DNA of 64,000 nt from Rossellomorea orangium (GCF_019334305.1 NZ_JAHWGH010000002.1:29478-93477), one strand, 5' to 3'. Shown: positions 34,522 through 44,440, numbered from the stretch's first letter. The notes: a model not told the origin generated them from the letters alone. Numbers and translations are program-made.

Positions 34522-36582
34522 CTATGATATTTTAAATTGTTCGATCGATGTTTGAAGTTCCTGGCTTAAGTCCGTCAGGCGTTCAGCCGCTTCTGTAACG
34601 GATTGAACGGCCCTGACCTGCTCTTCTGTCGAAGCACTCATTTCCTCGCAGGAAGCGGCTGTTTGTTCGGCTGTTGCAGCCATCATTTGAATGACGTTGA
34701 CCACTTCATCTTTTTCAAGGTTGATCTGGCCTACTTCGTTATACATATTCTCGATTTCACGCTGCATGGACTTCATGAGGTGTGAAGTTTGATCGAATAC
34801 GTGATTCGTCTTTTGAATCACATCACTTTGAACCTCGAATGTTTCTTTCGTTTTCACCATTTCATCCACTGCCTGGTTAGATCCCTGTTGAATTTCAACA
34901 ATTGTACGCTTTACTTCTTCCGTTGCCTTTACCGACTGGTCTGCAAGCTTACGTACTTCCTCTGCCACCACAGCGAACCCTTTGCCGTGTTCACCGGCTC
35001 TTGCGGCTTCAATGCTCGCATTAAGGGCAAGCAGATTCGTTTGGGACGAGATTTCAGTGATTGTCCCCATCACTGATTCAATCGTTTTCACTTTTGCTTC
35101 CAGGCTAATAATGACTTTCTCCATGGATGCGATATACTCACTTGAAGAATGGTAGGCATTTTCTAATTCTTTTACCTGGTTTAAACCGGATTGGTTCATT
35201 TCATCGGCCTGACCAGCTAGTTGAGACATCGCTTTAGACTTTTCATACACCCCATCAATCCTGGTGCCAAGCTGCTCTGTCTGATGGTGGGCACGGTCTG
35301 AGTCAGCTGCTGACTGAGAGGCACCGCTCGCAATTTCAGAAACGGCACGTGCCATTTCTTCACTGGATGCATTCGTCTCTTCCGATACAGCACTCAAGCC
35401 TTCCGCGGACTCACGCACGTTATAAATCGATGCCTGAACCACTTTAATTGTCTCTTTCATATTCAGGATCATCTTATTTAAATCCATCGCCAGTAAACCT
35501 GTTTCATCTTTCGTTTTGATTGAAGATTGAATGGACAAATCACCTGACGAAACGTTTGTGACCGTTTTTTGAAGGTTTTTAATCGGTTTTGTCATCATAT
35601 TGGCTACAATGACAACCAATATGAGCATGATAACCAATGTAACAAGCGCTGTAATAAGAAGTAAGCGTTCAATGTCTTTCGAGGATTGGATGAGATCTTC
35701 CATACTATAAGCGGATCCCACTTTCCAGTTCGTTTTTGGAACTGTACTGTATACCAATACTTTTTTATCGCCTTCCAGCTCATATCGGATCGTGTCCGAT
35801 TCTTTTTCTGATTTCAGCATTTTGCTGATGAAAGGTAACGTAGAAAGATTCTCACCACGCTTGGTAGGATGGACAATGGCCGTACCGTCAAGACCGATTA
35901 AAAACGGGTAGCCGTTATACCCAATCTCCATTTTGGAGACCCTGTCGGTAAGTTTGGATAAATTGATATCCACACCCAGTACACCGACTACTTTATTTTC
36001 GGATACAATCGCTCTTGAAGCTGTAATGATGTATTCTTCCGTTGCCGTGTCTACATATGGTTCACTCCAAACGACACCGGCCTTTGCTTCTGCAGCGTTT
36101 TTATACCAATCCCTGCTCGTGGGATCAAAGTCGCTTGGCAGTGATACAGAAGGAACGATTTTCAACTTCTTGTTTGGTGATGCAAAATAGATGGAAGTGG
36201 CTTCTTCATATAGACTCAGATAATTATCAAAGTCTGACTGGATATTAGCGTATAGCTCCGTATCAGCGGCTTCCTGATCTTTTTGCATCTGTGCCTTTGC
36301 ATAGTCCTTCAAAGAATTTGAGATAGAATATTGATCGATACTCTTTTCGTACTGTCCAAGGAACAGCTGTACGGAATTATTGAGTTCTCCCACAATTCCC
36401 TTAGTCTGACTGATGACTTCATCCTCCGTTTTCATTCTTGTCTGCCAGCTGGTAATAGAGATGATGACAGCCAAGGAAACCATAAATAAAATAGAGATGA
36501 TGACAATAAGCTTCATTCTGATGGATGAAAAAATAAAACCCTTCTTGCGGTCTGTCTTCATTTTGTTTCTCTTTTTCTTCAA
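34522..36582 (-). CDS. methyl-accepting chemotaxis protein (dCache sensor)
   Basis: 686 residues from TTG 36582 behind AAAGGGGG. Membrane helices at ~20-40 and ~305-325 enclose a double-Cache ligand domain with the [20 protein letters not shown] motif typical of amino-acid or organic-acid sensing. A HAMP domain (~330-385) and the long signalling coiled coil follow. The hairpin is conserved: [38 protein letters not shown]. It resembles B. subtilis McpA/McpB/TlpA. A sigma-D-like promoter lies upstream, as expected for a motility gene. Ligand unknown. Confidence 0.93.
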   Translation of the reverse strand: MKKKRNKMKTDRKKGFIFSSIRMKLIVIISILFMVSLAVIISITSWQTRMKTEDEVISQTKGIVGELNNSVQLFLGQYEKSIDQYSISNSLKDYAKAQMQKDQEAADTELYANIQSDFDNYLSLYEEATSIYFASPNKKLKIVPSVSLPSDFDPTSRDWYKNAAEAKAGVVWSEPYVDTATEEYIITASRAIVSENKVVGVLGVDINLSKLTDRVSKMEIGYNGYPFLIGLDGTAIVHPTKRGENLSTLPFISKMLKSEKESDTIRYELEGDKKVLVYSTVPKTNWKVGSAYSMEDLIQSSKDIERLLLITALVTLVIMLILVVIVANMMTKPIKNLQKTVTNVSSGDLSIQSSIKTKDETGLLAMDLNKMILNMKETIKVVQASIYNVRESAEGLSAVSEETNASSEEMARAVSEIASGASQSAADSDRAHHQTEQLGTRIDGVYEKSKAMSQLAGQADEMNQSGLNQVKELENAYHSSSEYIASMEKVIISLEAKVKTIESVMGTITEISSQTNLLALNASIEAARAGEHGKGFAVVAEEVRKLADQSVKATEEVKRTIVEIQQGSNQAVDEMVKTKETFEVQSDVIQKTNHVFDQTSHLMKSMQREIENMYNEVGQINLEKDEVVNVIQMMAATAEQTAASCEEMSASTEEQVRAVQSVTEAAERLTDLSQELQTSIEQFKIS

Positions 36583-36630
36583 CGAAATTCCCCCTTTTAC
36601 GACAAAAAGCCTCTATGTATACACTCTTAT

Positions 36631-36657
36631 TCATCGACATTTTTCTGTAATTCTTTA
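36631..36657 (-). promoter_or_regulatory. sigma-D-like promoter of the chemoreceptor gene
   Basis: Minus strand TAAA (36654-36657), exactly 15 bases, then GTCGATGA (36631-36638). Consensus is TAAA-N15-GCCGATAT; the -10 matches 5 of 8 including the CGAT core. Confidence 0.6.
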
Positions 36658-36690
36658 TAGCCGGGGGAAAATCCGTAAGTTAATAGACAT

Positions 36691-36725
36691 AAAAAAGCAG
36701 CAGAGACAAGTCTCTGCTGCTTTTT
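36691..36725 (-). terminator. terminator of the rpsF-ssb-rpsR operon
   Basis: Stem AAAAAGCAGCAGAGA / TCTCTGCTGCTTTTT with a short loop, about 12 bases after the rpsR stop. Confidence 0.9.
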
Positions 36726-36737
36726 CAATCGATGAAA

Positions 36738-36986
<249 letters not shown>

Positions 36987-37014
36987 CTATCTTGTTAGGT
37001 TTGATATCGTTCGT

Positions 37015-37527
37015 TTAGAATGGCAGATCATCATCGGAAATGTCGATCGGCTGACCGTCATTCGCGAATGGATCCTCATCTACACGTGTATAGTTGTTGT
37101 TATTGTTGTTGCGCTGTTGATTCTGATTCTGACTATACGGATTTCCTTGGTCACGTTGACCTCCACCCGAATAGCCCGGACTTCCTCCACGATCGCCTTG
37201 ATTCGCACTACGCGGTTCCAAGAACTGAACGCTTTCTGCTACGACTTCCGTCATAAACACACGGCGTCCATCCTGTCCTTCGAAATTACGTGTTTGAATA
37301 CGACCGTCAACGCCAGCTAAGCTGCCTTTTTTAAGAAAGTTTGCTACATTCTCTGCAGGGCGACGCCATACAACGCAGTTAATAAAATCTGCTTCCCGTT
37401 CTCCTGATTGATTCGTAAAACTACGATTGACAGCCAGGGTGAACGAAGCAACAGCCACTCCACTTGGAGTATATTTTAATTCAGGGTCTTTGGTTAAACG
37501 CCCTACTAATACAACTCGGTTCATCAT
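37015..37527 (-). CDS. ssb: single-stranded DNA-binding protein SsbA
   Basis: 170 residues from ATG 37527 ([17 protein letters not shown]). The TTG at 37536 lies in the ribosome-site region. The N-terminal OB fold (~1-105) has the [16 protein letters not shown] motif. A Gly/Asn/Gln-rich disordered linker (~110-155) follows, and the C-terminal tip DDDLPF recruits replication and repair partners. Encoded between rpsF and rpsR as in other Firmicutes. A parS site lies just upstream. Confidence 0.97.
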   Translation of the reverse strand: MMNRVVLVGRLTKDPELKYTPSGVAVASFTLAVNRSFTNQSGEREADFINCVVWRRPAENVANFLKKGSLAGVDGRIQTRNFEGQDGRRVFMTEVVAESVQFLEPRSANQGDRGGSPGYSGGGQRDQGNPYSQNQNQQRNNNNNNYTRVDEDPFANDGQPIDISDDDLPF

Positions 37528-37555
37528 CAGAATCAACCCCTTCCTTCTAATTTAC

Positions 37556-37571
37556 TGTTTCACGTGAAACA
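37556..37571. promoter_or_regulatory. parS site between rpsF and ssb
   Basis: Perfect palindrome TGTTTCACGTGAAACA in the 79-base rpsF-ssb gap, identical to the copy inside walK. Confidence 0.93.
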
Positions 37572-37606
37572 GATGATAGAAGTGTATATCTTAAAAAACG
37601 TACGGA

Positions 37607-37894
37607 TTATTCTTCTTCTTTAACAACGATATGACGGATAATATCATCGCTGATTTTAGCTAAACGATCGAATTCGTTAACTGCATCAGAAGTAGCGCTC
37701 ATCTTAACTAGTTGATAGAAACCATCGCGAAAATCGTTGATTTCATACGCTAAACGACGTTTACCCCAATCTTTTGACTCGATGATTTCCGCGCCGTTAG
37801 TTGTTAAAACGTTATCGAAACGCTCAACTACTGCTTTCTTTGACTCGTCGTCAATGTTTGGGCGGACAATGTACATAACTTCGTACTTTCTCAT
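37607..37894 (-). CDS. rpsF: ribosomal protein S6
   Basis: 95 residues. ATG 37894 follows AGGAGGTGACATTAAG; the longer frame runs back through the leader RNA and is not used. Ferredoxin-like S6 fold with [13 protein letters not shown] and the [21 protein letters not shown] motif. First gene of the operon with ssb and rpsR. The leader carries a candidate S6:S18 autoregulatory structure. Confidence 0.97.
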   Translation of the reverse strand: MRKYEVMYIVRPNIDDESKKAVVERFDNVLTTNGAEIIESKDWGKRRLAYEINDFRDGFYQLVKMSATSDAVNEFDRLAKISDDIIRHIVVKEEE

Positions 37895-37919
37895 CTTAAT
37901 GTCACCTCCTCGTGGTCTA

Positions 37920-37952
37920 TGCGGTCCTTTCTTTGTGAAAGAACAAGGAGCA
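37920..37952 (-). promoter_or_regulatory. candidate S6:S18-binding leader hairpin
   Basis: On the minus strand: TGC-t-CCTT-g-TTCTTT, loop CAC, AAAGAA-AGG-acc-GCA. The internal bulge includes the CCG triplet on the 3' side. A hairpin with a bulged CCG in the rpsF 5' UTR is the known S6:S18 autoregulation motif. Confidence 0.6.
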
Positions 37953-37977
37953 ATGCGTTCATTACTCACGAAATAAA

Positions 37978-38006
37978 ATTATAGCATAGGATGTCTATTA
38001 TTGCAA
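37978..38006 (-). promoter_or_regulatory. rpsF operon promoter
   Basis: Minus strand TTGCAA (38001-38006), 17-base spacer, TATAAT (37978-37983). Confidence 0.85.
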
Positions 38007-38017
38007 TATGACGTAAA

Positions 38018-38048
38018 AAAAAGACTAGAATTGGATTCTAGTCTTTTT
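38018..38048 (-). terminator. terminator upstream of the rpsF promoter
   Basis: Perfect stem AAAAAGACTAGAAT / ATTCTAGTCTTTTT with loop TGG. It ends transcripts arriving from ychF, after repeat copy B. Confidence 0.9.
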
Positions 38049-38085
38049 AGAGTAAACTTATCTGCTTGAAACAAAGCGAGTGCTG

Positions 38086-38212
38086 GTTGATTTCCACTCC
38101 AGGTGCTCGCTTTCCGCGGGGCGTGAGTTGAGCCTCCTCGGGCTTTGCCCTGCGGGGTCTCAACTTTCCCGCTATTCCCGCAGGAGTCGAGCACCTTCCG
38201 TTACAATCAACT
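38086..38212. repeat. dispersed inverted-repeat element, copy B
   Basis: 127 bases in the opposite orientation to copies A and D: GTTGATTTCC...GCTCGCTTTCCGCGGG...CCCGCAGGAGTCGAGC...AATCAAC. It lies downstream of ychF in a 180-base stretch with no gene. Confidence 0.9.
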
Positions 38213-38392
38213 ATGAGTGTGGGCTATAACTGAAATAGATCTAATACAAGTTTAAGAAAATAATTGTCTCTAAATGAGCCAAAGTTCATTTCACTCTCAT
38301 CTTTGGTTAATACTAACCACCAGCCCTAACTGATTCTTTCGGAATACAGCACAACATTTTAAACACAAAGGTTAGATGAATTTCAGATAAAC

Positions 38393-39493
38393 TTACACAT
38401 TAAAACGGAAGTGGATGATATCTCCGTCTTTTACCAGGTATTCTTTACCTTCGAGACGTACTTTTCCTGCTTCGCGGGCTGCTCCCATAGTTCCGGCTGC
38501 GACTAGGTCATCGTAAGAAACGGTTTCGGCGCGGATGAATCCTCTTTCGAAGTCGGTGTGGATGACTCCGGCACATTGAGGGGCTTTCATACCTTCGCGG
38601 AACGTCCAGGCACGGACCTCCTGGACACCTGCTGTGAAGTACGTAGCAAGTCCCAATAGGGAATAGGTAGCGCGAATCAGCTGATCAAGGCCAGATTCTT
38701 CAATTCCTAATTCCTGAAGGAACATCGCCTTTTCTTCATCATCAAGTTCAGCGATTTCAGATTCGATCTTCGCGCAGACCACGATCACTTCTGCGTTGTC
38801 GTCTTTTGCAAATTCACGTACTTTCTGAACATATTCGTTATCAGAAGGATCCGCGATTTCGTCTTCACTTACGTTTGCTACATATAATACAGGCTTGGAA
38901 GTCAGTAAGTGCAGCTGTTTCACAAGCTTCATTTGCTCATCCGAGAACTCGACTGTACGGGCTGGCTGTTCTGCTTCCAAGGCTTCTTTGATTTTCACAA
39001 GGATGTCGTGCTCAAATACCGCTTCTTTGTCTTTTTGTTTCGCCATTTTCTGAACTCTCGTAATTCGCTTATCAACCGTTTCAAGGTCAGCGAGGATCAA
39101 TTCAAGGTTGATGACTTCAATATCCGCAATCGGATCCACTTTTCCGGATACGTGTGTGATATTATCATCCGCGAAACAACGGACAACCTGACAGATCGCA
39201 TCCACCTGACGGATATGGGATAGGAATTTATTCCCTAATCCTTCACCTTTACTCGCCCCTTTTACAATCCCGGCAATATCGGTGAATTCGAAAGCAGTAG
39301 GAACTGTCTTCTTCGGGTCTACAAGTTCCGTTAATTTATCAAGACGGTGATCTGGAACCTCTACGATTCCTACGTTAGGATCGATGGTACAGAAAGGGTA
39401 GTTGGCAGATTCTGCACCTGCTTTTGTAATTGCGTTGAATAGAGTGGATTTCCCGACGTTGGGTAGTCCAACAATACCAGCTGTTAATGCCAT
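38393..39493 (-). CDS. ychF: redox-regulated ATPase/GTPase YchF (Obg-like)
   Basis: 366 residues from ATG 39493 behind GAGGAG; a GTG three codons earlier overlaps that site. The G domain has G1 GLPNVGKSTLFNA, G3 DIAGIVKGASKGEGLG and NVSEDE in place of canonical NKxD, the basis of YchF's ATP preference. A coiled coil (~120-210) and the C-terminal TGS domain (GVIHTDFERGFIRAETVSYDDL) follow. Ribosome- and stress-associated. Located upstream of rpsF as in B. subtilis (yyaF). Confidence 0.97.
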   Translation of the reverse strand: MALTAGIVGLPNVGKSTLFNAITKAGAESANYPFCTIDPNVGIVEVPDHRLDKLTELVDPKKTVPTAFEFTDIAGIVKGASKGEGLGNKFLSHIRQVDAICQVVRCFADDNITHVSGKVDPIADIEVINLELILADLETVDKRITRVQKMAKQKDKEAVFEHDILVKIKEALEAEQPARTVEFSDEQMKLVKQLHLLTSKPVLYVANVSEDEIADPSDNEYVQKVREFAKDDNAEVIVVCAKIESEIAELDDEEKAMFLQELGIEESGLDQLIRATYSLLGLATYFTAGVQEVRAWTFREGMKAPQCAGVIHTDFERGFIRAETVSYDDLVAAGTMGAAREAGKVRLEGKEYLVKDGDIIHFRFNV

Positions 39494-39636
39494 TTTGGTC
39501 ACTCCTCATATATTCTTATCTATTAAAAAAACCTTTAAGATTGAAAAACACGTAATCGGTCGAACCTTTCACAATTATAGAGATAATAGAGGGAAAAGAC
39601 AAGTGATGCTTACAGGCTCCCGCAGAAAATACGCCA

Positions 39637-39675
39637 TAAAAAAAGCACTCAATCATTTAGAAACGACTGAATGCT
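39637..39675 (-). terminator. terminator after the DUF951 gene
   Basis: Minus-strand AGCATTCAGTCGTTT pairs with AAATGATTGAGTGCT (15 bp including G-U), then seven U. Confidence 0.85.
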
Positions 39676-39742
39676 CTGAGGCGACACTATTTAGGGCGCA
39701 AGATGGATTAGGTCAAAGGGATTATGGGTAAAAAAAGAATAC

Positions 39743-39943
39743 TTATTCTTCTTCACCGCTTGAAATGACTTTTTTCATCTTCTTTGCAAAATCTTTTCTG
39801 GGGATCATGACACTGTGACCGCACCCGACACACTTGATGCGAATATCCATCCCCATACGGATCACTTTCCAGCGGTTCGTACCACATGGATGAGGTTTTT
39901 TCATTTCGACAATATCATTTAAGGTGAAAGTCTTTGGCTCCAC
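39743..39943 (-). CDS. yyzM: DUF951 small protein (YyzM)
   Basis: 66 residues; GTG 39943 follows GAGGAGGAATA. The DUF951 pattern is complete: DIVEMKKPHPCGTNRWKVIRMGMDIRIKCVGCGHSVMIPRKDF, with three Cys that could bind zinc. It has an SH3-like beta fold in related structures; the function is unknown. It follows the MscS gene by 13 bases and lies upstream of ychF, its usual place in Bacillus. Confidence 0.9.
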   Translation of the reverse strand: MEPKTFTLNDIVEMKKPHPCGTNRWKVIRMGMDIRIKCVGCGHSVMIPRKDFAKKMKKVISSGEEE

Positions 39944-39956
39944 TACCTATTCCTCC

Positions 39957-40895
39957 TCATTCGCTTTCAAGTCTTCTTTGTTTCTCTTCACGCGGGTGAA
40001 TCTCTTCTTCATCTTTACGTGAATACATTACCATACGAGGGAATGGAATTTCGATACCATGCGCATCCAGGCAAAGTTTCACTTCTTTACGTATCATCCT
40101 GGCCATATACCAGTGTCTCATTGGAACCGTTTCAGCGACGATTCGGATAACGACATCAGACGCTCCAAGAGTCTGGACCCCCAGCAGCTCGGGTGGATTC
40201 ACCAGGTCCTCATATTTTTGAGGCAAGGAAAGGAGAAGCTCCTGCATCACTTTTTCAGCTTCTTCTATATTTTCTTCGTACGCAATGCTCACATCCACAA
40301 CCGCAATACTATTATGGACGGAGAAATTCGTTACTTCCGTAATGTTTCCGTTAGGGAAGATATGAAGTTCCCCGGTCCAGCTTTTAATCTTTGTCGTGCG
40401 TAACCCAATTTCTTCTACGGATCCCTCAGCAGAACCGATACGCACGTAATCGCCCACTGAAAATTGATCTTCGAAAATGATAAAGAAACCGGTGATGATA
40501 TCACGGACGAGATTCTGTGCCCCGAAACCGACGGCAAGGCCGACAATTCCGGCACCGGCGATGAGTCCTTTTACATCGATTTCAAGGGTCGATAAGATTG
40601 TCATCAAACTAATGAAGTAAATCACATAGGTTAGCACATTTTCTAAGAGTTTTGATAAAGTGGTTTCCCGTCGCTCCGTAAATTTCAAAGGGGATCGTGA
40701 TCGTACCTTGAATACGTTTCGGATTGCTGACCGACCTACTCTTAAAGCGATATAAGTAATCACCATAATGGCGATAATTTTTACAGCACCTGTACCAAGT
40801 GCGATCCACATTTCATTATCTATAATCTTTTGGGCAGCTGGACTATTTTTTATCGTTTCAATGGTTTCATCAACTTTATTATCTTTCGCACTCAT
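39957..40895 (-). CDS. small-conductance mechanosensitive channel (MscS family)
   Basis: 312 residues from ATG 40895, 8 bases after GGAGG. Three predicted helices; the pore-lining third helix has GLIAGAGIVGLAVGFGAQNLVRDIITGFFIIFEDQF (~115-150), the MscS signature. A cytoplasmic beta domain (SVGDYVRIGSAEGSVEEIGLRTTKI) and alpha/beta cage follow. It acts as an emergency valve under hypo-osmotic shock, or as a solute channel. It is cotranscribed with the DUF951 gene. Confidence 0.95.
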   Translation of the reverse strand: MSAKDNKVDETIETIKNSPAAQKIIDNEMWIALGTGAVKIIAIMVITYIALRVGRSAIRNVFKVRSRSPLKFTERRETTLSKLLENVLTYVIYFISLMTILSTLEIDVKGLIAGAGIVGLAVGFGAQNLVRDIITGFFIIFEDQFSVGDYVRIGSAEGSVEEIGLRTTKIKSWTGELHIFPNGNITEVTNFSVHNSIAVVDVSIAYEENIEEAEKVMQELLLSLPQKYEDLVNPPELLGVQTLGASDVVIRIVAETVPMRHWYMARMIRKEVKLCLDAHGIEIPFPRMVMYSRKDEEEIHPREEKQRRLESE

Positions 40896-41144
40896 ATATC
40901 GAACCTCCACTTATCATTCAATAAGAAGTATTCCTTATTTTATCAACTTTCCCTCTCCTTGTGTAGATATAACCTCATAAAGAATAGTTTCTAGAAAATT
41001 TTTATTTTATGAAAAATCCGACCATATTATGTATGAAAAAAAGAAATCGTCCGTATACTGATAATACTTAAAAATTTGACTGTGGGATAAGGGGCCGGCG
41101 ACTCAAAGGTCACCCCTTTGAACACATCTAAAGGAGTGGAAGCG

Positions 41145-41765
41145 ATGAATCTGAAAAAAGGATTATTTGAACGAAGACCTGAACCCTATAGAGTCCTTCA
41201 CCAGGAGGCGGGTGCGGCACAGGAGCTTTCCGTTCAATTGTCGTCGATGCTTCCCACTTATTATCGTACAAGACCCATCGTATTTGTCTGTATCGGTACA
41301 GACCGGTCGACAGGGGATTCATTAGGGCCTCTGGTTGGTACCTTGATAGAGGAACAGGATATTAAACCATTCCATGTGTACGGAACACTGGATGATCCGA
41401 TTCATGCTGTCAATCTTGAAGAGAAGCTCAAGGAAATTTCAGCTAAACATATCAATCCCTTTATCATCGGTGTAGATGCCTGTCTCGGCCGGTTAAAGAG
41501 CGTAGGAGCCATTCAGTTAAATGAAGGTCCCTTGAAGCCGGGTGCCGGAGTGAATAAGGAGTTACCCGAGGTCGGTGAGATCCATCTGACAGGGATCGTG
41601 AATGTCAGTGGATTTATGGAGTTCTTTGTATTGCAAAATACACGATTGAACCTCGTTATGAAAATGGCCAAGACGATTGCCGAAGCCATTGTGCTGGCAG
41701 GTGATTCAGTGGAACGGCGAAATGCCGTAAGCATTGAAAAATGGCGGGAAGAATTGCAGCAATAA
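41145..41765 (+). CDS. yyaC: spore protein YyaC (Gpr-like peptidase fold)
   Basis: 206 residues from ATG 41145 behind AAAGGAG; an upstream in-frame ATG at 41118 has no good ribosome site. The YyaC family has the HybD/germination-protease-like core: VFVCIGTDRSTGDSLGPLVG (~50-70), GVDACLGRL and GEIHLTGIVNVSGFMEF. In B. subtilis it is a sporulation gene between spo0J and the yyaD region. The plus-strand orientation opposes its neighbours, as in B. subtilis. A protease substrate is not known. Confidence 0.93.
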   Translation: MNLKKGLFERRPEPYRVLHQEAGAAQELSVQLSSMLPTYYRTRPIVFVCIGTDRSTGDSLGPLVGTLIEEQDIKPFHVYGTLDDPIHAVNLEEKLKEISAKHINPFIIGVDACLGRLKSVGAIQLNEGPLKPGAGVNKELPEVGEIHLTGIVNVSGFMEFFVLQNTRLNLVMKMAKTIAEAIVLAGDSVERRNAVSIEKWREELQQ

Positions 41766-41768
41766 AAG

Positions 41769-41800
41769 AAGGGAGATGACGGACTCACGTCATCTCCCTT
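41769..41800. terminator. bidirectional terminator between yyaC and DUF554 gene
   Basis: Perfect 13-bp stem AAGGGAGATGACG / CGTCATCTCCCTT with a 6-base loop. Confidence 0.88.
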
Positions 41801-41805
41801 TATGA

Positions 41806-42519
41806 TTACATATATATCTGGTATGCGTGAATGATTCCGACGACGATGCCCACCACTATAATACCCGGAAGTAAATTGGCGACCCTGATTTTTGTTACAC
41901 CGAGGAGATTAAGTCCGATCGCAAAAATCATGATCCCTCCGGTCGAGGTCATTTCGACAATGTAGGCATCCATCAACTCTTGAGGCACCCATTGGTGAAT
42001 CTGCGTAGCAAATAAGGCGATAAAACCTTGATAAAGAACGACAGGGATAGCAGAAAACATGACACCAATCCCAAGTGTCGTCGTTAGTATCAGTGAAGTG
42101 AAACCATCAATGATCGATTTAGTCAAAAGAACGTCATGATCTCCCCTGATACCACTATCCAGTGCACCGATCACGGCCATGGCCCCAATAACAAAAATCA
42201 GGGTCGCTGTTACAAAACCTTGGGAGATCGAGGTTTCTTTCTTGCTGCCAAGCTTCTTCTCCAACCAGTTCCCTAAAGCATTCAGTCTGTCCTCAAGATT
42301 CATCCACTCTCCCCAGGCAGCACCAAGGGCAAGAGAGATGATCACAATGAGAAAGTTTTCACTTTTCAGACCCATCTGTAAACCAAGAACGATGACAGCG
42401 AGCCCTATCGCTTTCATGACGGTCCCCTTCATATCTTCTGGTATGCGGTGCAGGATCTTCCCAAGGAGGGTCCCGATAATAATACATACCCCATTAACAA
42501 GCGTTCCTAATAGTACCAT
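41806..42519 (-). CDS. DUF554 membrane protein (YqgA/YdfK-like)
   Basis: 237 residues and seven predicted helices. N-terminus MVLLGTLVNGVCIIIGTLLGKIL and central LIFVIGAMAVIGALDSGIRGDHDVLLTKSIIDGFTSL are characteristic of the DUF554 family. Putative transporter; substrate unknown. The last helix region has TGGIMIFAIGLNLLG. It stands between yyaC and spo0J on the minus strand, with a hairpin separating it from spo0J. Confidence 0.9.
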   Translation of the reverse strand: MVLLGTLVNGVCIIIGTLLGKILHRIPEDMKGTVMKAIGLAVIVLGLQMGLKSENFLIVIISLALGAAWGEWMNLEDRLNALGNWLEKKLGSKKETSISQGFVTATLIFVIGAMAVIGALDSGIRGDHDVLLTKSIIDGFTSLILTTTLGIGVMFSAIPVVLYQGFIALFATQIHQWVPQELMDAYIVEMTSTGGIMIFAIGLNLLGVTKIRVANLLPGIIVVGIVVGIIHAYQIYM

Positions 42520-42579
42520 GACGTTTTCCCCTTATGTTTATTTCCCGAAGAATAGTTTTTATGTGTAACATATGGAAGA

Positions 42580-42623
42580 GGACTGTCTTAACACGGTATG
42601 AAGCATACCAATCAAGACAGTCC
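42580..42623 (-). terminator. stem-loop after spo0J
   Basis: Nested inverted repeats GGACTGTCTT/AAGACAGTCC and GGTATG/CATACC just after the spo0J stop. Few U residues follow, so termination strength is uncertain. Confidence 0.55.
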
Positions 42624-42637
42624 CATTCCCTTTTTCA

Positions 42638-43477
42638 CTACTGAAGTAATTCCAGAATCCGATCCAGATCTTCTTTCGAGAAGAATTCGAGTTCGATTTT
42701 CCCTTTTTTCTTCGATTGTTTAATCGTGACCGTGGTACCGAAACGTTCGCGAAGAAGAGATTCCTGTTCTTGTATAAAGACGTCTTTTCGCTCGGATTTC
42801 TTTGTTTCACGTGGAACATTCTCATTCAATTCTTGGATGATTTTCTCTAACTGACGAACATTGAGCGATTCTTTCAGTATGCGGTTCACAACCGGTGATA
42901 AATTCTTTTTGTTCTTCAACCCAAGCAGGGCACGTCCATGTCCCATTGATAACTTCCCTTCGGACAGGAGTTCCTGAACGGGTGTCGGCAGGGAGAGTAA
43001 ACGGATATGATTTGCGATATGTGGCCTGCTCTTCCCTAATCGTTTGGCCAATTCTTCCTGAGTAAGCTTCAGTTTATCCATGAGCATTTGATAAGCTGCT
43101 CCCTCTTCGATGGGGGTCAGATCCTCCCGTTGAAGGTTCTCAAGGACCGCTAGCTCCATCATTTGTTGATCGTTCAGCTCACGGACAACGACAGGGACCG
43201 TTTCTAATTTAGCTGCTGTCGCTGCACGATACCGACGCTCACCAACGACAATCTCATACCCCTTGATGGATTTACGGACAATGATTGGTTGAAGGATCCC
43301 GTGCTCCAGGATCGATTCTTTCAACTCTTCGATGGCCTGTGGCTCAAAGATTTTACGTGGCTGGTAGGGATTGGGCCTTATTTCTTTCAGGCTCACTTCC
43401 TGAACGGATTCTTCATTTTGAGTTGTTTGCATATTGGTGAAGAGGGCATTGATGCCCTTTCCTAAACCTTTAGCCAT
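42638..43477 (-). CDS. spo0J: chromosome-partitioning protein ParB/Spo0J
   Basis: 279 residues. An N-terminal CTP-binding ParB domain has GERRYRA and ENLQRED motifs (~75-115). A helix-turn-helix for parS (LTQEELAKRLGKSRPHIANHIRLLSLP, ~133-160) and a C-terminal dimer domain follow. It loads on parS and slides as a CTP-dependent clamp, recruits SMC and controls Soj. It overlaps soj by 8 bases. The gene carries a parS site (42803-42818), as its B. subtilis counterpart does. Confidence 0.97.
   Translation of the reverse strand: MAKGLGKGINALFTNMQTTQNEESVQEVSLKEIRPNPYQPRKIFEPQAIEELKESILEHGILQPIIVRKSIKGYEIVVGERRYRAATAAKLETVPVVVRELNDQQMMELAVLENLQREDLTPIEEGAAYQMLMDKLKLTQEELAKRLGKSRPHIANHIRLLSLPTPVQELLSEGKLSMGHGRALLGLKNKKNLSPVVNRILKESLNVRQLEKIIQELNENVPRETKKSERKDVFIQEQESLLRERFGTTVTIKQSKKKGKIELEFFSKEDLDRILELLQ
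42803..42818. promoter_or_regulatory. parS site inside spo0J
   Basis: TGTTTCACGTGGAACA, the palindromic ParB site with the permitted C/G variant at the fifth position, located in the coding region for residues ~220-225 of Spo0J. Confidence 0.92.
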
Positions 43478-44231
43478 TCGCCGCCACTTCCTTTGCTAGT
43501 TCTAAATAAACTTCTGCTCCCCTTGATTTAGCATCATAAATGATAATCGGTTCACCATGACTGGGTGCTTCACTTAAACGAACATTACGTGGGATAATTG
43601 TGCGATACACTTTGTCTTGAAAATATTTCTTAACCTCTTCGATGACCTGGATTCCAAGGTTGGTTCTGGCATCCAACATGGTTAACAACACTCCATCGAT
43701 CATAAGGTCATGATTCAGATGCTTCTGTACTAAACGGACCGTGCTCAACAGCTGGCTCAACCCTTCAAGTGCGTAGTATTCGCACTGAACCGGAATGACG
43801 ACGGCATCTGATGCAGTTAATGCATTGATGGTCAGAAGGCCAAGTGATGGGGGACAGTCAATGATGATATAATCAAATTCGTCTTTAACCCTCTCCAGTG
43901 CTTTCTTCAGACGCACTTCACGGGATATGGTCGGGACCAGTTCAATCTCCGCTCCAGCGAGTGAAATGGTTGCAGGGACAATGGATAAGTTCTCTACCTT
44001 TGATTGTTTGATGGTGTCTTTAACGTCTACATCATCCACTAACACATCATAGATGCACTGTTGTACATCGCCTTTTTCCACACCGACACCACTCGTGGCG
44101 TTTCCTTGAGGATCGATATCTACGAGTAAAACCTTTTTCCCTATATAAGCTAAACAAGCCCCCAAATTGACGGATGTCGTGGTCTTTCCCACCCCGCCTT
44201 TTTGGTTTGTAACGGCTACAATTCTGCCCAA
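43470..44231 (-). CDS. soj: ParA-family ATPase Soj
   Basis: 253 residues from TTG 44231, behind AGGTGA, matching the B. subtilis start and length; a GTG three codons upstream is the alternative. Deviant Walker A KGGVGKTTT with its signature Lys, Walker B IIDCPPSLG, VIPVQCEYYALEGL and IPRNVRLSEAPSHG. It binds DNA as an ATP dimer and regulates DnaA initiation together with Spo0J. Translation is coupled to spo0J. Confidence 0.97.
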   Translation of the reverse strand: MGRIVAVTNQKGGVGKTTTSVNLGACLAYIGKKVLLVDIDPQGNATSGVGVEKGDVQQCIYDVLVDDVDVKDTIKQSKVENLSIVPATISLAGAEIELVPTISREVRLKKALERVKDEFDYIIIDCPPSLGLLTINALTASDAVVIPVQCEYYALEGLSQLLSTVRLVQKHLNHDLMIDGVLLTMLDARTNLGIQVIEEVKKYFQDKVYRTIIPRNVRLSEAPSHGEPIIIYDAKSRGAEVYLELAKEVAANG

Positions 44232-44397
44232 GGTTGTCACCTACCTTTTGACTTCCTGAAATTGACTTTATTTTTTACAGTATTCTTCTATTCTATCAAA
44301 ATTCCTTGATAATTGTCTGTCAATTTTTCAAAAAAGACGGGTATCTCCATATATTGGAGAATATGATTTACTGACCTTCTCGCCTCTTTTGCACCAA

Positions 44398-44429
44398 AAA
44401 AGTGAGAAACCACACCGTTTCTCACTTTT
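44398..44429 (-). terminator. terminator of noc
   Basis: Perfect 13-bp stem AAAAGTGAGAAAC / GTTTCTCACTTTT with loop CACACC, just after the noc stop. Confidence 0.92.
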
Positions 44430-44440
44430 AATCTGCTAAT

